From NCBI GenBank assembly GCA_012317185.1, contig CP048838.1, forward strand, positions 4,030,001 through 4,094,000: a DNA stretch of 64,000 bases, written 5' to 3'. A model generated the notes under the pieces. The model made no database searches, was not told where the DNA came from, and worked only from the letters and a program-made list of their open reading frames with translations. Below are positions 24,507-32,536 of this stretch, in pieces (position 1 is the first letter of the stretch; the number at the start of each line of letters is the position of its first letter). Source of the stretch: [Clostridium] innocuum. Its GTDB lineage: Bacteria; Bacillota_I; Bacilli_A; Erysipelotrichales; Erysipelotrichaceae. The translations under genes and the position numbers were made by a program.

Positions 24507-25843
24507 TACAGGATACCCTTCTCTATCAGCTTCGCACGGTATTGATCAGCCGTCTCAAAATCCTTTTCCTTAACGGCTGCCTTCCACTGACGGTGCAGCT
24601 GTTTGTCTTCCTCGCTCATTGTCAGACGCAAAAGCTCAATGCCCAGGACATCCATCATTTTCTCCAGGGTACGAACCAGTGCCTTCACCGCCTGCAGATC
24701 ACTTTCTCTCTGACGCAGTGCCTGATTGAGAGCCTTAACAGTTTCAAACACAGCCGCAAAAGCATTCGGTGTATTCATGTCATCCTGCATAGCATCAAGA
24801 AACGGCGCAAGCTGATCCTCATCACAGGTCTCATCCATGTCAACATCGGCAAGACCCAGTTTAACATACGCCTGCTTCATTGCAGTAGCCACGCGGTTCA
24901 ATTCCTTTTTCGCCGTTTCGATTGCTTCCTCATTGATATTCAATGGTGCACGATAGTGTGCAGACAGCATGACCCAGCGCAATACATTTCCACCGATTTT
25001 CGCAATCATATCCTTTGCCCAGATCACATTCCCCAGACTTTTGGACATCTTCTCTCCATCAATATTCACCATACCATTATGAATCCAGTAATTAGCAATC
25101 GGAGAGTCGTAAGCTGCACGAGACTGTGCAATCTCATTTTCATGATGCGGGAATTTCAAATCCATACCACCGCCGTGAATATCAATCGTATGCTCACCGC
25201 CAAACTCCTGATTGATCATGACTACACATTCCGTATGCCATCCCGGACGTCCCACAGACCATGGAGAATCCCACTTGATACCTTCTTCTGTTTTTTTCCA
25301 CAATGTGAAATCCAGCGGATTTTCCTTCTTGCTGTTCTCGTCAATACGCGCACCAACAAGCAAATCCTCGATCTGCTGATTGGACAGCTTTCCATAGCTT
25401 TCCACACTGTTTACTCTAAAATACACATCGCCTTCCATTTCATATGCATGTCCCTTATCCACCAGCAGCTTAATAAAAGCAATAATGGCATCCATGGTTT
25501 CTGTAACCCTTGGAGCCGCATCCGGCATTGCAGCGTGCAGGGATAAACGGTCATGATTATATGCATCTATAAATTTCTCTGTAATTTCTGCTTCACTTAC
25601 TCCACATTCCTTTGCGACCTTGATGATCTTATCATCAACATCGGTATAATTTGAGACCATTTTAACGTTGTACCCAATCGCCTGAAACGTGCGCTTCAGC
25701 GTATCGAATACAACGATGGGCCGGGCATTCCCGATGTGGGGATAGTTATATACTGTTGGACCGCATACATACATATGCACCTCATTTTCATGCAGGGGTT
25801 TAAATTCTTCCACCTTTTGATTCATACTGTTGAATATTTTCAT
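24506..25843 (-). CDS. cysS: cysteinyl-tRNA synthetase
   Basis: A 445-residue class I synthetase, slightly shorter than the usual ~465. YVCGPTVYNYPHIGNARP contains the zinc Cys and HIGN signature, GWHTECVVM and HGGGMDLKFPHHENEIAQS supply further zinc ligands, and GEKMSKSLGN is the KMSKS loop. It charges tRNA-Cys. A T-box leader precedes it, so expression should rise when tRNA-Cys is uncharged. It heads the cysS-mrnC-rlmB operon, with one-base and four-base overlaps. Confidence 0.97.
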   Translation of the reverse strand: MKIFNSMNQKVEEFKPLHENEVHMYVCGPTVYNYPHIGNARPIVVFDTLKRTFQAIGYNVKMVSNYTDVDDKIIKVAKECGVSEAEITEKFIDAYNHDRLSLHAAMPDAAPRVTETMDAIIAFIKLLVDKGHAYEMEGDVYFRVNSVESYGKLSNQQIEDLLVGARIDENSKKENPLDFTLWKKTEEGIKWDSPWSVGRPGWHTECVVMINQEFGGEHTIDIHGGGMDLKFPHHENEIAQSRAAYDSPIANYWIHNGMVNIDGEKMSKSLGNVIWAKDMIAKIGGNVLRWVMLSAHYRAPLNINEEAIETAKKELNRVATAMKQAYVKLGLADVDMDETCDEDQLAPFLDAMQDDMNTPNAFAAVFETVKALNQALRQRESDLQAVKALVRTLEKMMDVLGIELLRLTMSEEDKQLHRQWKAAVKEKDFETADQYRAKLIEKGIL

Positions 25844-25863
25844 ATCATTTCCTCCTTATAAAT

Positions 25864-26086
25864 AAAAAAAGCACTTATATTATAGAGACGCTGTTTCGCG
25901 CGGTTCCACTCTATTTGAAAAATGCTTTTCCACTTGGTACGTTAACGCCGAACTACGTATTCTTCTACATTATCGAAAAATCCCTCCAAGGGGCATTTCC
26001 CGCATGAATTGTTTCTGCTTCCACCATTCAGAAATCGCTGTCTTTCCATACATATGCCGGTACTCATCCTTGTCACAGGTTTATCT
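25864..26086 (-). ncRNA. T-box leader of cysS (tRNA-Cys sensor)
   Basis: The minus-strand leader holds the T-box core AGAGTGGAACCGCG (25899-25912), the stem I apical part GGTGGAAGCAGAAAC near 26010-26030, and a terminator that ends in seven T (25864-25870). Its arms include AAGCA/TGCTT and TAGAG/CTCTA around the T-box. UGC (Cys) triplets occur at 26002-26004 and 25993-25995. The first, in CAUGCGG after the apical part, is the likelier specifier, but I could not place it with certainty. Confidence 0.92.
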
Positions 26087-26092
26087 TGTTTT

Positions 26093-26121
26093 AGTATAAC
26101 AGGGAACTATGCGGATTTCAA
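26093..26121 (-). promoter_or_regulatory. promoter of the cysS T-box transcript
   Basis: TTGAAA (26116-26121) and TATACT (26093-26098) with a 17-bp spacer on the minus strand. The -35 box lies at the end of the neighbouring small gene's downstream region. Confidence 0.7.
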
Positions 26122-26123
26122 TA

Positions 26124-26312
26124 CTACCGCTCATTTCCCTCGCTTTTTTCCTTCTCAAGCGCTTTTGATATATTCATGAATTGAGCCATCAGGTCATCAC
26201 TCAGTCCGGATTTTTTCATTTCATCCACATAGACTGCATCCAAATCATCTAGCTCCTTGAAACCATTTGTATCTCCTTCATCATTGGTATTCAGCTTTGT
26301 ACGCAATGCCAT
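26124..26312 (-). CDS. small acidic protein, unknown
   Basis: A 62-residue protein starting MALRTKLNTN at 26312, with GAGG eight bases upstream. A GTG at 26321 is less likely. It is rich in Asp, Glu and Lys (DDLDAVYVDEMKKSGLSDDLMAQFMNISKALEKEKSEG) and probably helical, with no signal or membrane segment. It sits 68 bases downstream of the diguanylate cyclase gene and may share its transcript. Not recognised. Confidence 0.6.
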   Translation of the reverse strand: MALRTKLNTNDEGDTNGFKELDDLDAVYVDEMKKSGLSDDLMAQFMNISKALEKEKSEGNER

Positions 26313-26380
26313 GATCTTCACCTCACTCAGAACTGTGGTTATAGTTTACACCTTTCCGTCACATTTGAAAAGAGGAGATG

Positions 26381-27505
26381 CTATATTTTTCTGCTGTTTT
26401 TCATTTTATACATCTGCACATCCGCCTCATGGAATACATCCTGCAGCGATGCACACTGTACAGGATCATACAGCGCATACCCAACCGATAGGGAAATCGG
26501 TATGTCACAGTCCTTAGGCACGGTTTCCTCATAGGTCAGAATACGTTCACACAAAGACTTCATCTTCTTATCATCCGCATCGGGTACCAAAACAACAAAC
26601 TCATCACCGCCGAAGCGATATACCGGACAGGTACTGGCACATTTTCCAATCACCGTTGCCGCCTTCCTTATATATTCATCCCCGATCTGATGCCCCTGTT
26701 CATCATTGATTTTCTTTAATCCGTTCAAATCCGCAATCAGTATCCCCAGCACCTCATCCTGTTTGTTCTGGATATCGAGTTCAAATGCATTTCGATTTTT
26801 CAGACCTGTCAAAAAATCTGTATTCGCCATATCCTTATACATGGGATTGCTGATACGCTTAAACAAACGAACAGCGATGAATACGGCGAGCAGACAGGCA
26901 ATTGCCGCAATGATCGGTGTACCGATGCGAATTATCTGAAAAGCACGGTACTGATGGGTGGCATCAAATTCAATTCCCAGCACACCCACGACCTCATTGC
27001 CCTTATGAATCGGGAAATAAGAGATAAAGATAGGACCCCATTCCGTATTTTTTATCTGATTCGGCAAAATAATTTTATCATGTAAAGCAGCCGTTAGCTC
27101 CGGTATGATTTCCTCTTCGATTTTATCTCCGGGATTACGAAAATCAGAGCTGTCATACGGCAGACCATCCACCAGATATACATACTCCCCCTGTATATTT
27201 TTTTCTGCAGTATATAGATAACGTACATTCGTGCTGGCTTTTACTTCTTCCAGTTTCTCCTTCATACGTATATAGGCAGGATTATCTCTCGTCAATGCCT
27301 CTGTATTTTGAAATGTGGTCTTATCCACATAATCATCCACATACTGATAGATGCTGTGAGAGCGCTCCTTGAGACTGTTGATCATATCCTCATGTGTGAT
27401 AAAGTAGTTAAAAAAATACACACAGATCAAAGCTGTTGTCACAAGAACAGCTGTCACAATGGATACCTGTACATCTACTCTGCTGATTCGCCGTTTTCTA
27501 TCCAT
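26381..27505 (-). CDS. membrane diguanylate cyclase (GGDEF) with extracellular sensor domain
   Basis: A 374-residue protein. Membrane helices lie at ~12-34 (VSIVTAVLVTTALICVYFFNYF) and ~195-215, enclosing an extracytoplasmic region of ~155 residues that looks like a Cache/PAS sensor (VRYLYTAEKNIQGEYVYLVDG; SYFPIHKGNEVVGVLGIEFD). The C-terminal GGDEF domain has TDFLTGLKNRNAF, ADLNGLKKINDEQGHQIGD and an intact YRFGGDEFVVLVPD, so it is predicted to make c-di-GMP. An RxxD inhibitory site five residues before GGDEF is not evident. There is no EAL domain. Confidence 0.9.
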   Translation of the reverse strand: MDRKRRISRVDVQVSIVTAVLVTTALICVYFFNYFITHEDMINSLKERSHSIYQYVDDYVDKTTFQNTEALTRDNPAYIRMKEKLEEVKASTNVRYLYTAEKNIQGEYVYLVDGLPYDSSDFRNPGDKIEEEIIPELTAALHDKIILPNQIKNTEWGPIFISYFPIHKGNEVVGVLGIEFDATHQYRAFQIIRIGTPIIAAIACLLAVFIAVRLFKRISNPMYKDMANTDFLTGLKNRNAFELDIQNKQDEVLGILIADLNGLKKINDEQGHQIGDEYIRKAATVIGKCASTCPVYRFGGDEFVVLVPDADDKKMKSLCERILTYEETVPKDCDIPISLSVGYALYDPVQCASLQDVFHEADVQMYKMKNSRKI

Positions 27506-27705
27506 AGTTCTCTCCCCAAATTTGTTATATCAATTATAGCATGCACATGGAAAGGAAAACAACGAGGAAACAGAAAACATTACAATTATTCTGCCGATAT
27601 CAGTAGCTTCCATCTCAGAGGCGATATTTGTAATTGTTTCCGTCATTCTTTCACGCCATATCCGGAAGTGCGTTCAGCTTTAACTTCCTTCGCATGAATG
27701 CATAA

Positions 27706-27729
27706 AAAAGACCACCGTAGTGATCTTTT
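27706..27729 (-). terminator. gap terminator
   Basis: AAAAGATCAC/GTGGTCTTTT with a TACG loop and a T tail on the minus strand, 22 bases beyond the gap stop. Confidence 0.8.
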
Positions 27730-27751
27730 GTTTATACTTTTCGTCTAAGAA

Positions 27752-28765
27752 TTAAGCTAATTCAGAGAAGAATTTGATTGTTCTAACCATCTGGCTAGTG
27801 TAAGAGTTTTCGTTGTCATACCAAGATACAACCTGTACCTGAGTATTTCCGTCTTCCATTTCCATAGCCATTGTCTGAGTTGCATCAAACAGTGATCCGT
27901 AACGCATACCGATAACATCGCTTGAAACGATTTCGTCAGTAGTGTATCCGAAAGATTCATTTGAAGCAGCCTTCATAGCAGCGTTGATTTCTTCAACAGT
28001 TACTTTCCCCTTAACAACAGCAACTAAGATTGTAGTTGATCCTGTAGGAGTAGGTACACGCTGAGCGGAACCGATCAGTTTACCTTTCAGTTCAGGGATA
28101 ACCAGACCGATAGCCTTAGCAGCACCAGTAGAGTTAGGAACGATGTTTACTGCAGCAGCACGGGAACGACGCAGGTCACCTTTTCTCTGAGGTCCGTCCA
28201 GTGTCATCTGATCACCTGTGTAAGCGTGGATTGTTGACATGATACCGCTCTGGATAGGAGCTAAGTCATTCAGTGCTTTCGCCATAGGAGCTAAGCAGTT
28301 TGTAGTACAAGAAGCAGCAGAGATTACTGTGTCTTCCGGTTTCAATACATCGTGGTTTGTGTTGAATACAACGGTAGGCAGATCGTTTCCTGCAGGTGCA
28401 GAGATAACAACCTTACGAGCACCAGCTTCGATGTGTGCAGAAGCTTTGTCTTTTGAAGTGTAGAATCCTGTACATTCCAGAACAACGTCTACACCTAATT
28501 TTCCCCAAGGCAGGTTTTTAGCATCAGCCTCAGCATAAATTGTGATTTCCTTTCCATCAACTGTGATAGAGTTTTCACCAGCAACTACTGTATCAGCTTT
28601 AGCGTATGTACCCTGTGTAGAGTCGTATTTTAATAAGTGAGCCAGCATTTTTGGAGAAGTCAGGTCGTTGATTGCAACTACTTCGTAACCTTCAGCCCCA
28701 AACATCTGTCTGAATGCAAGACGCCCAATACGTCCAAATCCATTAATAGCAACTTTTACTGTCAT
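27752..28765 (-). CDS. gap: glyceraldehyde-3-phosphate dehydrogenase
   Basis: A 337-residue NAD-dependent enzyme starting MTVKVAINGFGRIGRLAFRQ (Rossmann motif) after AAGGAGG. The catalytic Cys is in SAASCTTNCLAPMAK near residue 152, and RVPTPTGSTTILV and the terminal SWYDNENSYTSQMVRT are standard. NDLTSPK near residue 33 favours NAD. It converts glyceraldehyde-3-phosphate to 1,3-bisphosphoglycerate in glycolysis. It has a perfect promoter and its own terminator, so it is monocistronic. Confidence 0.98.
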   Translation of the reverse strand: MTVKVAINGFGRIGRLAFRQMFGAEGYEVVAINDLTSPKMLAHLLKYDSTQGTYAKADTVVAGENSITVDGKEITIYAEADAKNLPWGKLGVDVVLECTGFYTSKDKASAHIEAGARKVVISAPAGNDLPTVVFNTNHDVLKPEDTVISAASCTTNCLAPMAKALNDLAPIQSGIMSTIHAYTGDQMTLDGPQRKGDLRRSRAAAVNIVPNSTGAAKAIGLVIPELKGKLIGSAQRVPTPTGSTTILVAVVKGKVTVEEINAAMKAASNESFGYTTDEIVSSDVIGMRYGSLFDATQTMAMEMEDGNTQVQVVSWYDNENSYTSQMVRTIKFFSELA

Positions 28766-28792
28766 CTTCAAAGTCCTCCTTTTAACACTCTT

Positions 28793-28821
28793 ATTATACG
28801 TATTTCATAGGTAAATGTCAA
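28793..28821 (-). promoter_or_regulatory. strong gap promoter
   Basis: Perfect consensus TTGACA (28816-28821) and TATAAT (28793-28798) with a 17-bp spacer on the minus strand. Confidence 0.88.
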
Positions 28822-29029
28822 TTGAGAATCTTTTCACTTGCAGTTTTTTTCAGCCTTCCTTCCGTTTTGGACGGCATCCGGCGAAAATTGCGATTTTCTC
28901 CCTTAAAAAGGGCTTTTTTCAGTATAACAAAGCGTCATATTTTGTAAACGATTACATCAATTCACTGCTGACATACGGTATTAAAACGCCTCTTTCGAGC
29001 ATACTGTGTATAGAGACGGGAGTGATAGT

Positions 29030-29599
29030 ATGGTCTTTGTACCGACAATTATAGAAAGAAACGCAAGCAGTGAACGGGTGTATGATCTGTACTCCTGCCT
29101 GCTGAAGGAAAGAATCATCATACTAACGGGAGAGATTGACGATGCCATGTCCAGCTCCATTTGCGCACAGCTACTGTATCTGTCCAGCATCAGCAGCGAG
29201 CCGATTCAAATGTATATCAATTCTCCCGGCGGCAGTGTCAGTGCGGGACTGGCTATTTATGATATAATGAAATATATCCGCTGTGATGTCAGTACGATCT
29301 GTATGGGAATTTGCGCAAGTATGGCTGCTGTGCTGCTGAGTGCGGGAACACAAGGAAAGCGAAGCGCATTATCAAACAGTGAAATCATGATTCATCAGCC
29401 TATGGGCGGTATGCAGGGACAGGCCAAGGATATGGAGATCGCTGCACTGCATATTCAGAAGCTGAAGGAGCGTCTGTACAGCATTCTCAGTGAGAATACC
29501 CGGCAAAGCAATGAAACACTACGCCGGGATTGTGATAGAGATTACTATATGGATGCGAAGGAAGCACTCTCCTATGGCTTGATTGATGCCATCATCTAA
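29030..29599 (+). CDS. clpP: ClpP-family serine protease
   Basis: A 189-residue protein from MVFVPTIIERNASSERVYD (GGGAGTGAT upstream; frame open further but without a better start). The catalytic triad is visible: Ser in GICASMAAVLLSAG near residue 95, His in IMIHQPMGG near 120, Asp in CDRDYYMDAKEA near 170. INSPGGSVSAGLAIYD builds the oxyanion strand. It forms the proteolytic barrel used by ClpX or ClpC. No CtsR box was recognised upstream. A second ClpP elsewhere in the genome is possible, so the symbol is tentative. Confidence 0.9.
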   Translation: MVFVPTIIERNASSERVYDLYSCLLKERIIILTGEIDDAMSSSICAQLLYLSSISSEPIQMYINSPGGSVSAGLAIYDIMKYIRCDVSTICMGICASMAAVLLSAGTQGKRSALSNSEIMIHQPMGGMQGQAKDMEIAALHIQKLKERLYSILSENTRQSNETLRRDCDRDYYMDAKEALSYGLIDAII

Positions 29600-29663
29600 T
29601 GCAGAAAATTCTGCCCTTTCCTTATATGTTATGGTAAAATAATCGTATAAAGGAAGTGATACT

Positions 29664-30149
29664 ATGGAACGTAAAGCAAAGAAGGTATGTGAATCTGAAG
29701 CAGAGCAGGTTCAGCTTGTCATGGCCAACCATCTGAATGGCAGCGGTCGTCTGTTTGGCGGACAGCTTGCCGAATGGATTGATGTTCTTGCGGGTGTGGT
29801 TGCCAGAAGGCACTGCAACAGCAATATTACAACCGCATCCATTGACAGCCTGAATTTCAAGGAAGCAGTACATCTGAATGAGCTGATGGTGCTTCATGGA
29901 AAGGTGACCTATGTGGGAAATACCTCAATGGAAATCCGCGTGGACAGCTATGTGGAAAACAGGGACGGTGTCCGCCGACTTGTCAATACAGCATATCTGA
30001 CAGAGGTCGCTTTGGATGATGAAGACCGCCCGACTACTGTACCGGGGCTGATTTGTGATAGCGAAGAGGAAAAACAGGAGTATCAGGCAGGCATTCGTCG
30101 AAGAGAAATCCGCCTGCAGCTGCAAAATATCGCAAAGGGCAAGGATTAG
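29664..30149 (+). CDS. acyl-CoA thioesterase, hotdog fold
   Basis: A 161-residue protein of the YciA/BACH type. VMANHLNGSGRLFGGQLAEWIDVLAG contains the N-x-x-G-x-x-F-G-G active-site loop and helix, then TASIDSLNFKEAVHLNELMVLHGKV and TSMEIRVDSYVEN give the central strands. Such enzymes hydrolyse fatty acyl-CoA in the cytoplasm. Ribosome site AGGAAGTGAT lies before the ATG. It stands alone, closed by a strong terminator. Confidence 0.88.
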   Translation: MERKAKKVCESEAEQVQLVMANHLNGSGRLFGGQLAEWIDVLAGVVARRHCNSNITTASIDSLNFKEAVHLNELMVLHGKVTYVGNTSMEIRVDSYVENRDGVRRLVNTAYLTEVALDDEDRPTTVPGLICDSEEEKQEYQAGIRRREIRLQLQNIAKGKD

Positions 30150-30202
30150 TATCATAAAAATACTGCACTTACAGACCCTTCACATCATGATAGGGAAAGT
30201 AT

Positions 30203-30250
30203 AAGACTTATCCAAGCATGTATACCAGCATGCAGGAGATAAGTCTTTTT
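30203..30250 (+). terminator. terminator of the thioesterase gene
   Basis: AAGACTTATC/GATAAGTCTT (30203-30212 and 30238-30247) with an inner GCATG/CATGC helix, followed by a T run. Confidence 0.8.
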
Positions 30251-30297
30251 ATTGCCTCATATAAATTCACAGCTGTATTGTCCTTCAAACATATAGA

Positions 30298-30338
30298 AAA
30301 CACTGAGTCTTATAACGCCGACTCAGTGTTTTTTTCAC
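30298..30338. terminator. bidirectional terminator between thioesterase and recombinase
   Basis: A perfect 12-bp stem AAACACTGAGTC/GACTCAGTGTTT (30298-30309 and 30320-30331). T runs lie on both sides, stronger on the plus strand. Confidence 0.8.
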
Positions 30339-30382
30339 ACATAGGATTTTCGCGCAAAACCAACTGCTTTCTTTTGGTAGCT

Positions 30383-30398
30383 AACACGTAGCTATCAT
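30383..30398. repeat. direct repeat at the 3' end of the recombinase gene
   Basis: AACACGTAGCTATCAT ends inside the recombinase stop codon. It matches the copy at 31551-31566 at 15 of 16 positions, and seven more bases to the left match at 5 of 7. It may be an attachment-site half or a recombinase arm-binding site. Confidence 0.6.
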
Positions 30399-31468
30399 CA
30401 TTTCAGGGTAGATATGGCCCGCCGCAGCTGTGCAACATCCTTATGCGTATAGATTTTTTCTGTCGTGGTATAGGAGCTGTGCCCGATCAGCTTTTTGATG
30501 CAGGTACTGTTTGCGCCGTAATTACTCAATCTTGTCGCAAACGTATGACGGCAGTCATGTGGCAGATGCTCCATTTCCAGCATATCCATTATTTTATCAA
30601 AATACTGATTGCGGTACATATGATAATTAAATTTTTTACGTGTATCCGCATCACTGATCAAATATTCATGACCCTGCAGATAGTAATCCATCACGTATTT
30701 TTGAATTTTTTCATGCACCGGAACGAGTCTGTTTTTACCAGCTTCTGTTTTACTTCCCCCGCGTATGGTCATATTCTGCACATCTACATCTTCTCTGCGA
30801 ATGTTAAAAAGCTCTCCTACGCGAAAGCCGGTGTAGATCATAATAAGAATCGTATCTACAAACGGAATATTTTCATGGTCAAACAGCTTTTCAATTTCCC
30901 ATTCAGTAAATGGCTTGTGAATTTCGGGGTGATCCTCTTTCCTATTGATAATCACGTATTTTGCGTAGTTTTTCTGAATAATATCGTTTTGCACAGCATA
31001 TTCACATACCAGCATCATCAAAGAGCGCAGCTTGAGATCACTGGACAGCGACAATGTACTTTCATCCATGATTCGCTGGAAATGCATTGCCCTGAGATCA
31101 CTCATGCGGACATTCCATATACTGGAACAGCGTGCATAGGCTGCCTTATAACCATTTATCGCCGTTTGTGATATATTCCGATATTTGGTGGATGACCATT
31201 CCATATAAACATTTTCAAACGTTATGGTACCCAGCTTTTCAATTTCCGCATACAAAGCAGGATTTTTATTATAATTCCATAACGAAAACTCCGCCATTTC
31301 CTCTGTCTCATAATATCCGATGATTTTACGCTTCTGATGCCGCATGCCATCCTTTCGTTTATAGGATACGGTCACACATGCTACCCATGGCTTTCTTCTA
31401 TTTCCCTGCAGCTTGTATACACTGCCCATCCCGTTTGCCTTTTTTATACCTACTGATTTCCCTTTCAT
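30398..31468 (-). CDS. tyrosine recombinase / phage-type integrase
   Basis: A 356-residue protein from MKGKSVGIKK (GGAAGGTG upstream). The frame is open further, to a GTG at 31555 without a ribosome site. The N-terminal ~90 residues resemble an AP2-like/arm-binding domain (KGNRRKPWVACVTVSYKRKDG-like), then a core-binding SAM-like domain. The catalytic domain is complete: Arg216 in YTGFRVGE, His304 and Arg307 in LPHDCRHTFA, His330 in GHSS, and Tyr340 in TTEKIYTH. It is similar to integrases of Gram-positive conjugative transposons. No excisionase or other mobile gene adjoins it, and short direct repeats flank it closely. Confidence 0.9.
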   Translation of the reverse strand: MKGKSVGIKKANGMGSVYKLQGNRRKPWVACVTVSYKRKDGMRHQKRKIIGYYETEEMAEFSLWNYNKNPALYAEIEKLGTITFENVYMEWSSTKYRNISQTAINGYKAAYARCSSIWNVRMSDLRAMHFQRIMDESTLSLSSDLKLRSLMMLVCEYAVQNDIIQKNYAKYVIINRKEDHPEIHKPFTEWEIEKLFDHENIPFVDTILIMIYTGFRVGELFNIRREDVDVQNMTIRGGSKTEAGKNRLVPVHEKIQKYVMDYYLQGHEYLISDADTRKKFNYHMYRNQYFDKIMDMLEMEHLPHDCRHTFATRLSNYGANSTCIKKLIGHSSYTTTEKIYTHKDVAQLRRAISTLK

Positions 31469-31550
31469 CCTTACACCTTCCAACTGCCTGTCCTCATATA
31501 AACCATACAATGTCAAGGATGGAATTGCAATCATGAAATGATTGGTTGCG

Positions 31551-31566
31551 AACACGTAGCTAACAT
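31551..31566. repeat. direct repeat upstream of the recombinase gene
   Basis: AACACGTAGCTAACAT is the partner of 30383-30398 in the same orientation, 1168 bp apart. A strong AAGGAGG on the minus strand lies just beyond it (near 31590) but is not joined to the recombinase frame by a normal start codon. This hints at a junction. Confidence 0.6.
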
Positions 31567-31714
31567 ACGGTATTCTGCTATTAATCGCATACCTCCTTTT
31601 TATATAGCGCTTATTCTTACCAATATGCCGTATTCCGTGAATTATTCAAATAATAATTTATCGAAAAATTAAAAAAATCTTATCTTAAATCATTGATTTG
31701 AAAGGAGAAACAAC

Positions 31715-32536
31715 ATGGATGTAAATATCATTCAAGCTTTACTGGTATTCATAGTGGCGTTCATTATGGGTATTGACCAGTTCAGTTTCTTAGAATCCCT
31801 GTATCAGCCTATTGTACTGGGACCAATTATTGGTGCTATCTTAGGTAACTTTGAATTAGGTATCGTTGTCGGTGGTGCTTATCAGCTTGTACAGATTGGT
31901 AGTATGCCAATCGGTGGAGCACAGCCGCCTAACGCAATTATGGGTACAATCATGACAGCTGTGTTCGCAGTTTCCATGAATCTTGAACCGACTGCAGAAG
32001 GTGTAGGTCTGGCTGTAGGTCTGGCTATTCCATTCGCAGTATTCGGGCAGTATGCAGTAACATTAACATTTACTATTATGTCAGGTTTAATGGCAAAAGC
32101 TGATAAAGCTGCTGAAGAGGCAGACGGAAAAGCAATCGCCATGATTAACTTTACAGAAATGGCTATCCTGGGTATCCTGTTTGGTATCCTGGCTGTAGCT
32201 GGTGTTTATGGTGGATCAAAACTTGGTGTAACACTGAAAGACCTGTCCTTCCAGTTCTCTTGGGTAATGGCTGGATTAGACGCTGCCGGTGGAGCTATGA
32301 AGTTTGTCGGATTCGCTATCCTGATGAAGGTTATGATGTCCGGCGAAATGTGGGGATTCCTGTTCGCAGGTTTCGTTATGGCTAACATCTGTATGGGTAT
32401 CGAATCTGTTAGCAGCGCAACACTGTTGCTGTGTGCATTCGTAGGTCTGGCTATTGCATTATATGACTACCAGATCAACACAAAAATCAAAAACAGTGCA
32501 GGTTCAAATGTAGGAGGTGTTTCTGATGGCATATAA
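31715..32536 (+). CDS. PTS mannose/fructose/sorbose-family IIC component, copy 1
   Basis: A 273-residue membrane protein with AAAGGAGAAA before the ATG. MDVNIIQALLVFIVAFIMGIDQF and GGAQPPNAIMGTIM are typical of EIIC of the Man family. With IID it forms the transmembrane sugar channel. It resembles the Aga (N-acetylgalactosamine/galactosamine) branch. A second copy about 85% identical by eye lies at 36418-37239 in opposite orientation. No IIB gene precedes this copy; sequence similarity to copy 2 begins about 16 bases before the ATG. It overlaps IID by 11 bases. Confidence 0.93.
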   Translation: MDVNIIQALLVFIVAFIMGIDQFSFLESLYQPIVLGPIIGAILGNFELGIVVGGAYQLVQIGSMPIGGAQPPNAIMGTIMTAVFAVSMNLEPTAEGVGLAVGLAIPFAVFGQYAVTLTFTIMSGLMAKADKAAEEADGKAIAMINFTEMAILGILFGILAVAGVYGGSKLGVTLKDLSFQFSWVMAGLDAAGGAMKFVGFAILMKVMMSGEMWGFLFAGFVMANICMGIESVSSATLLLCAFVGLAIALYDYQINTKIKNSAGSNVGGVSDGI

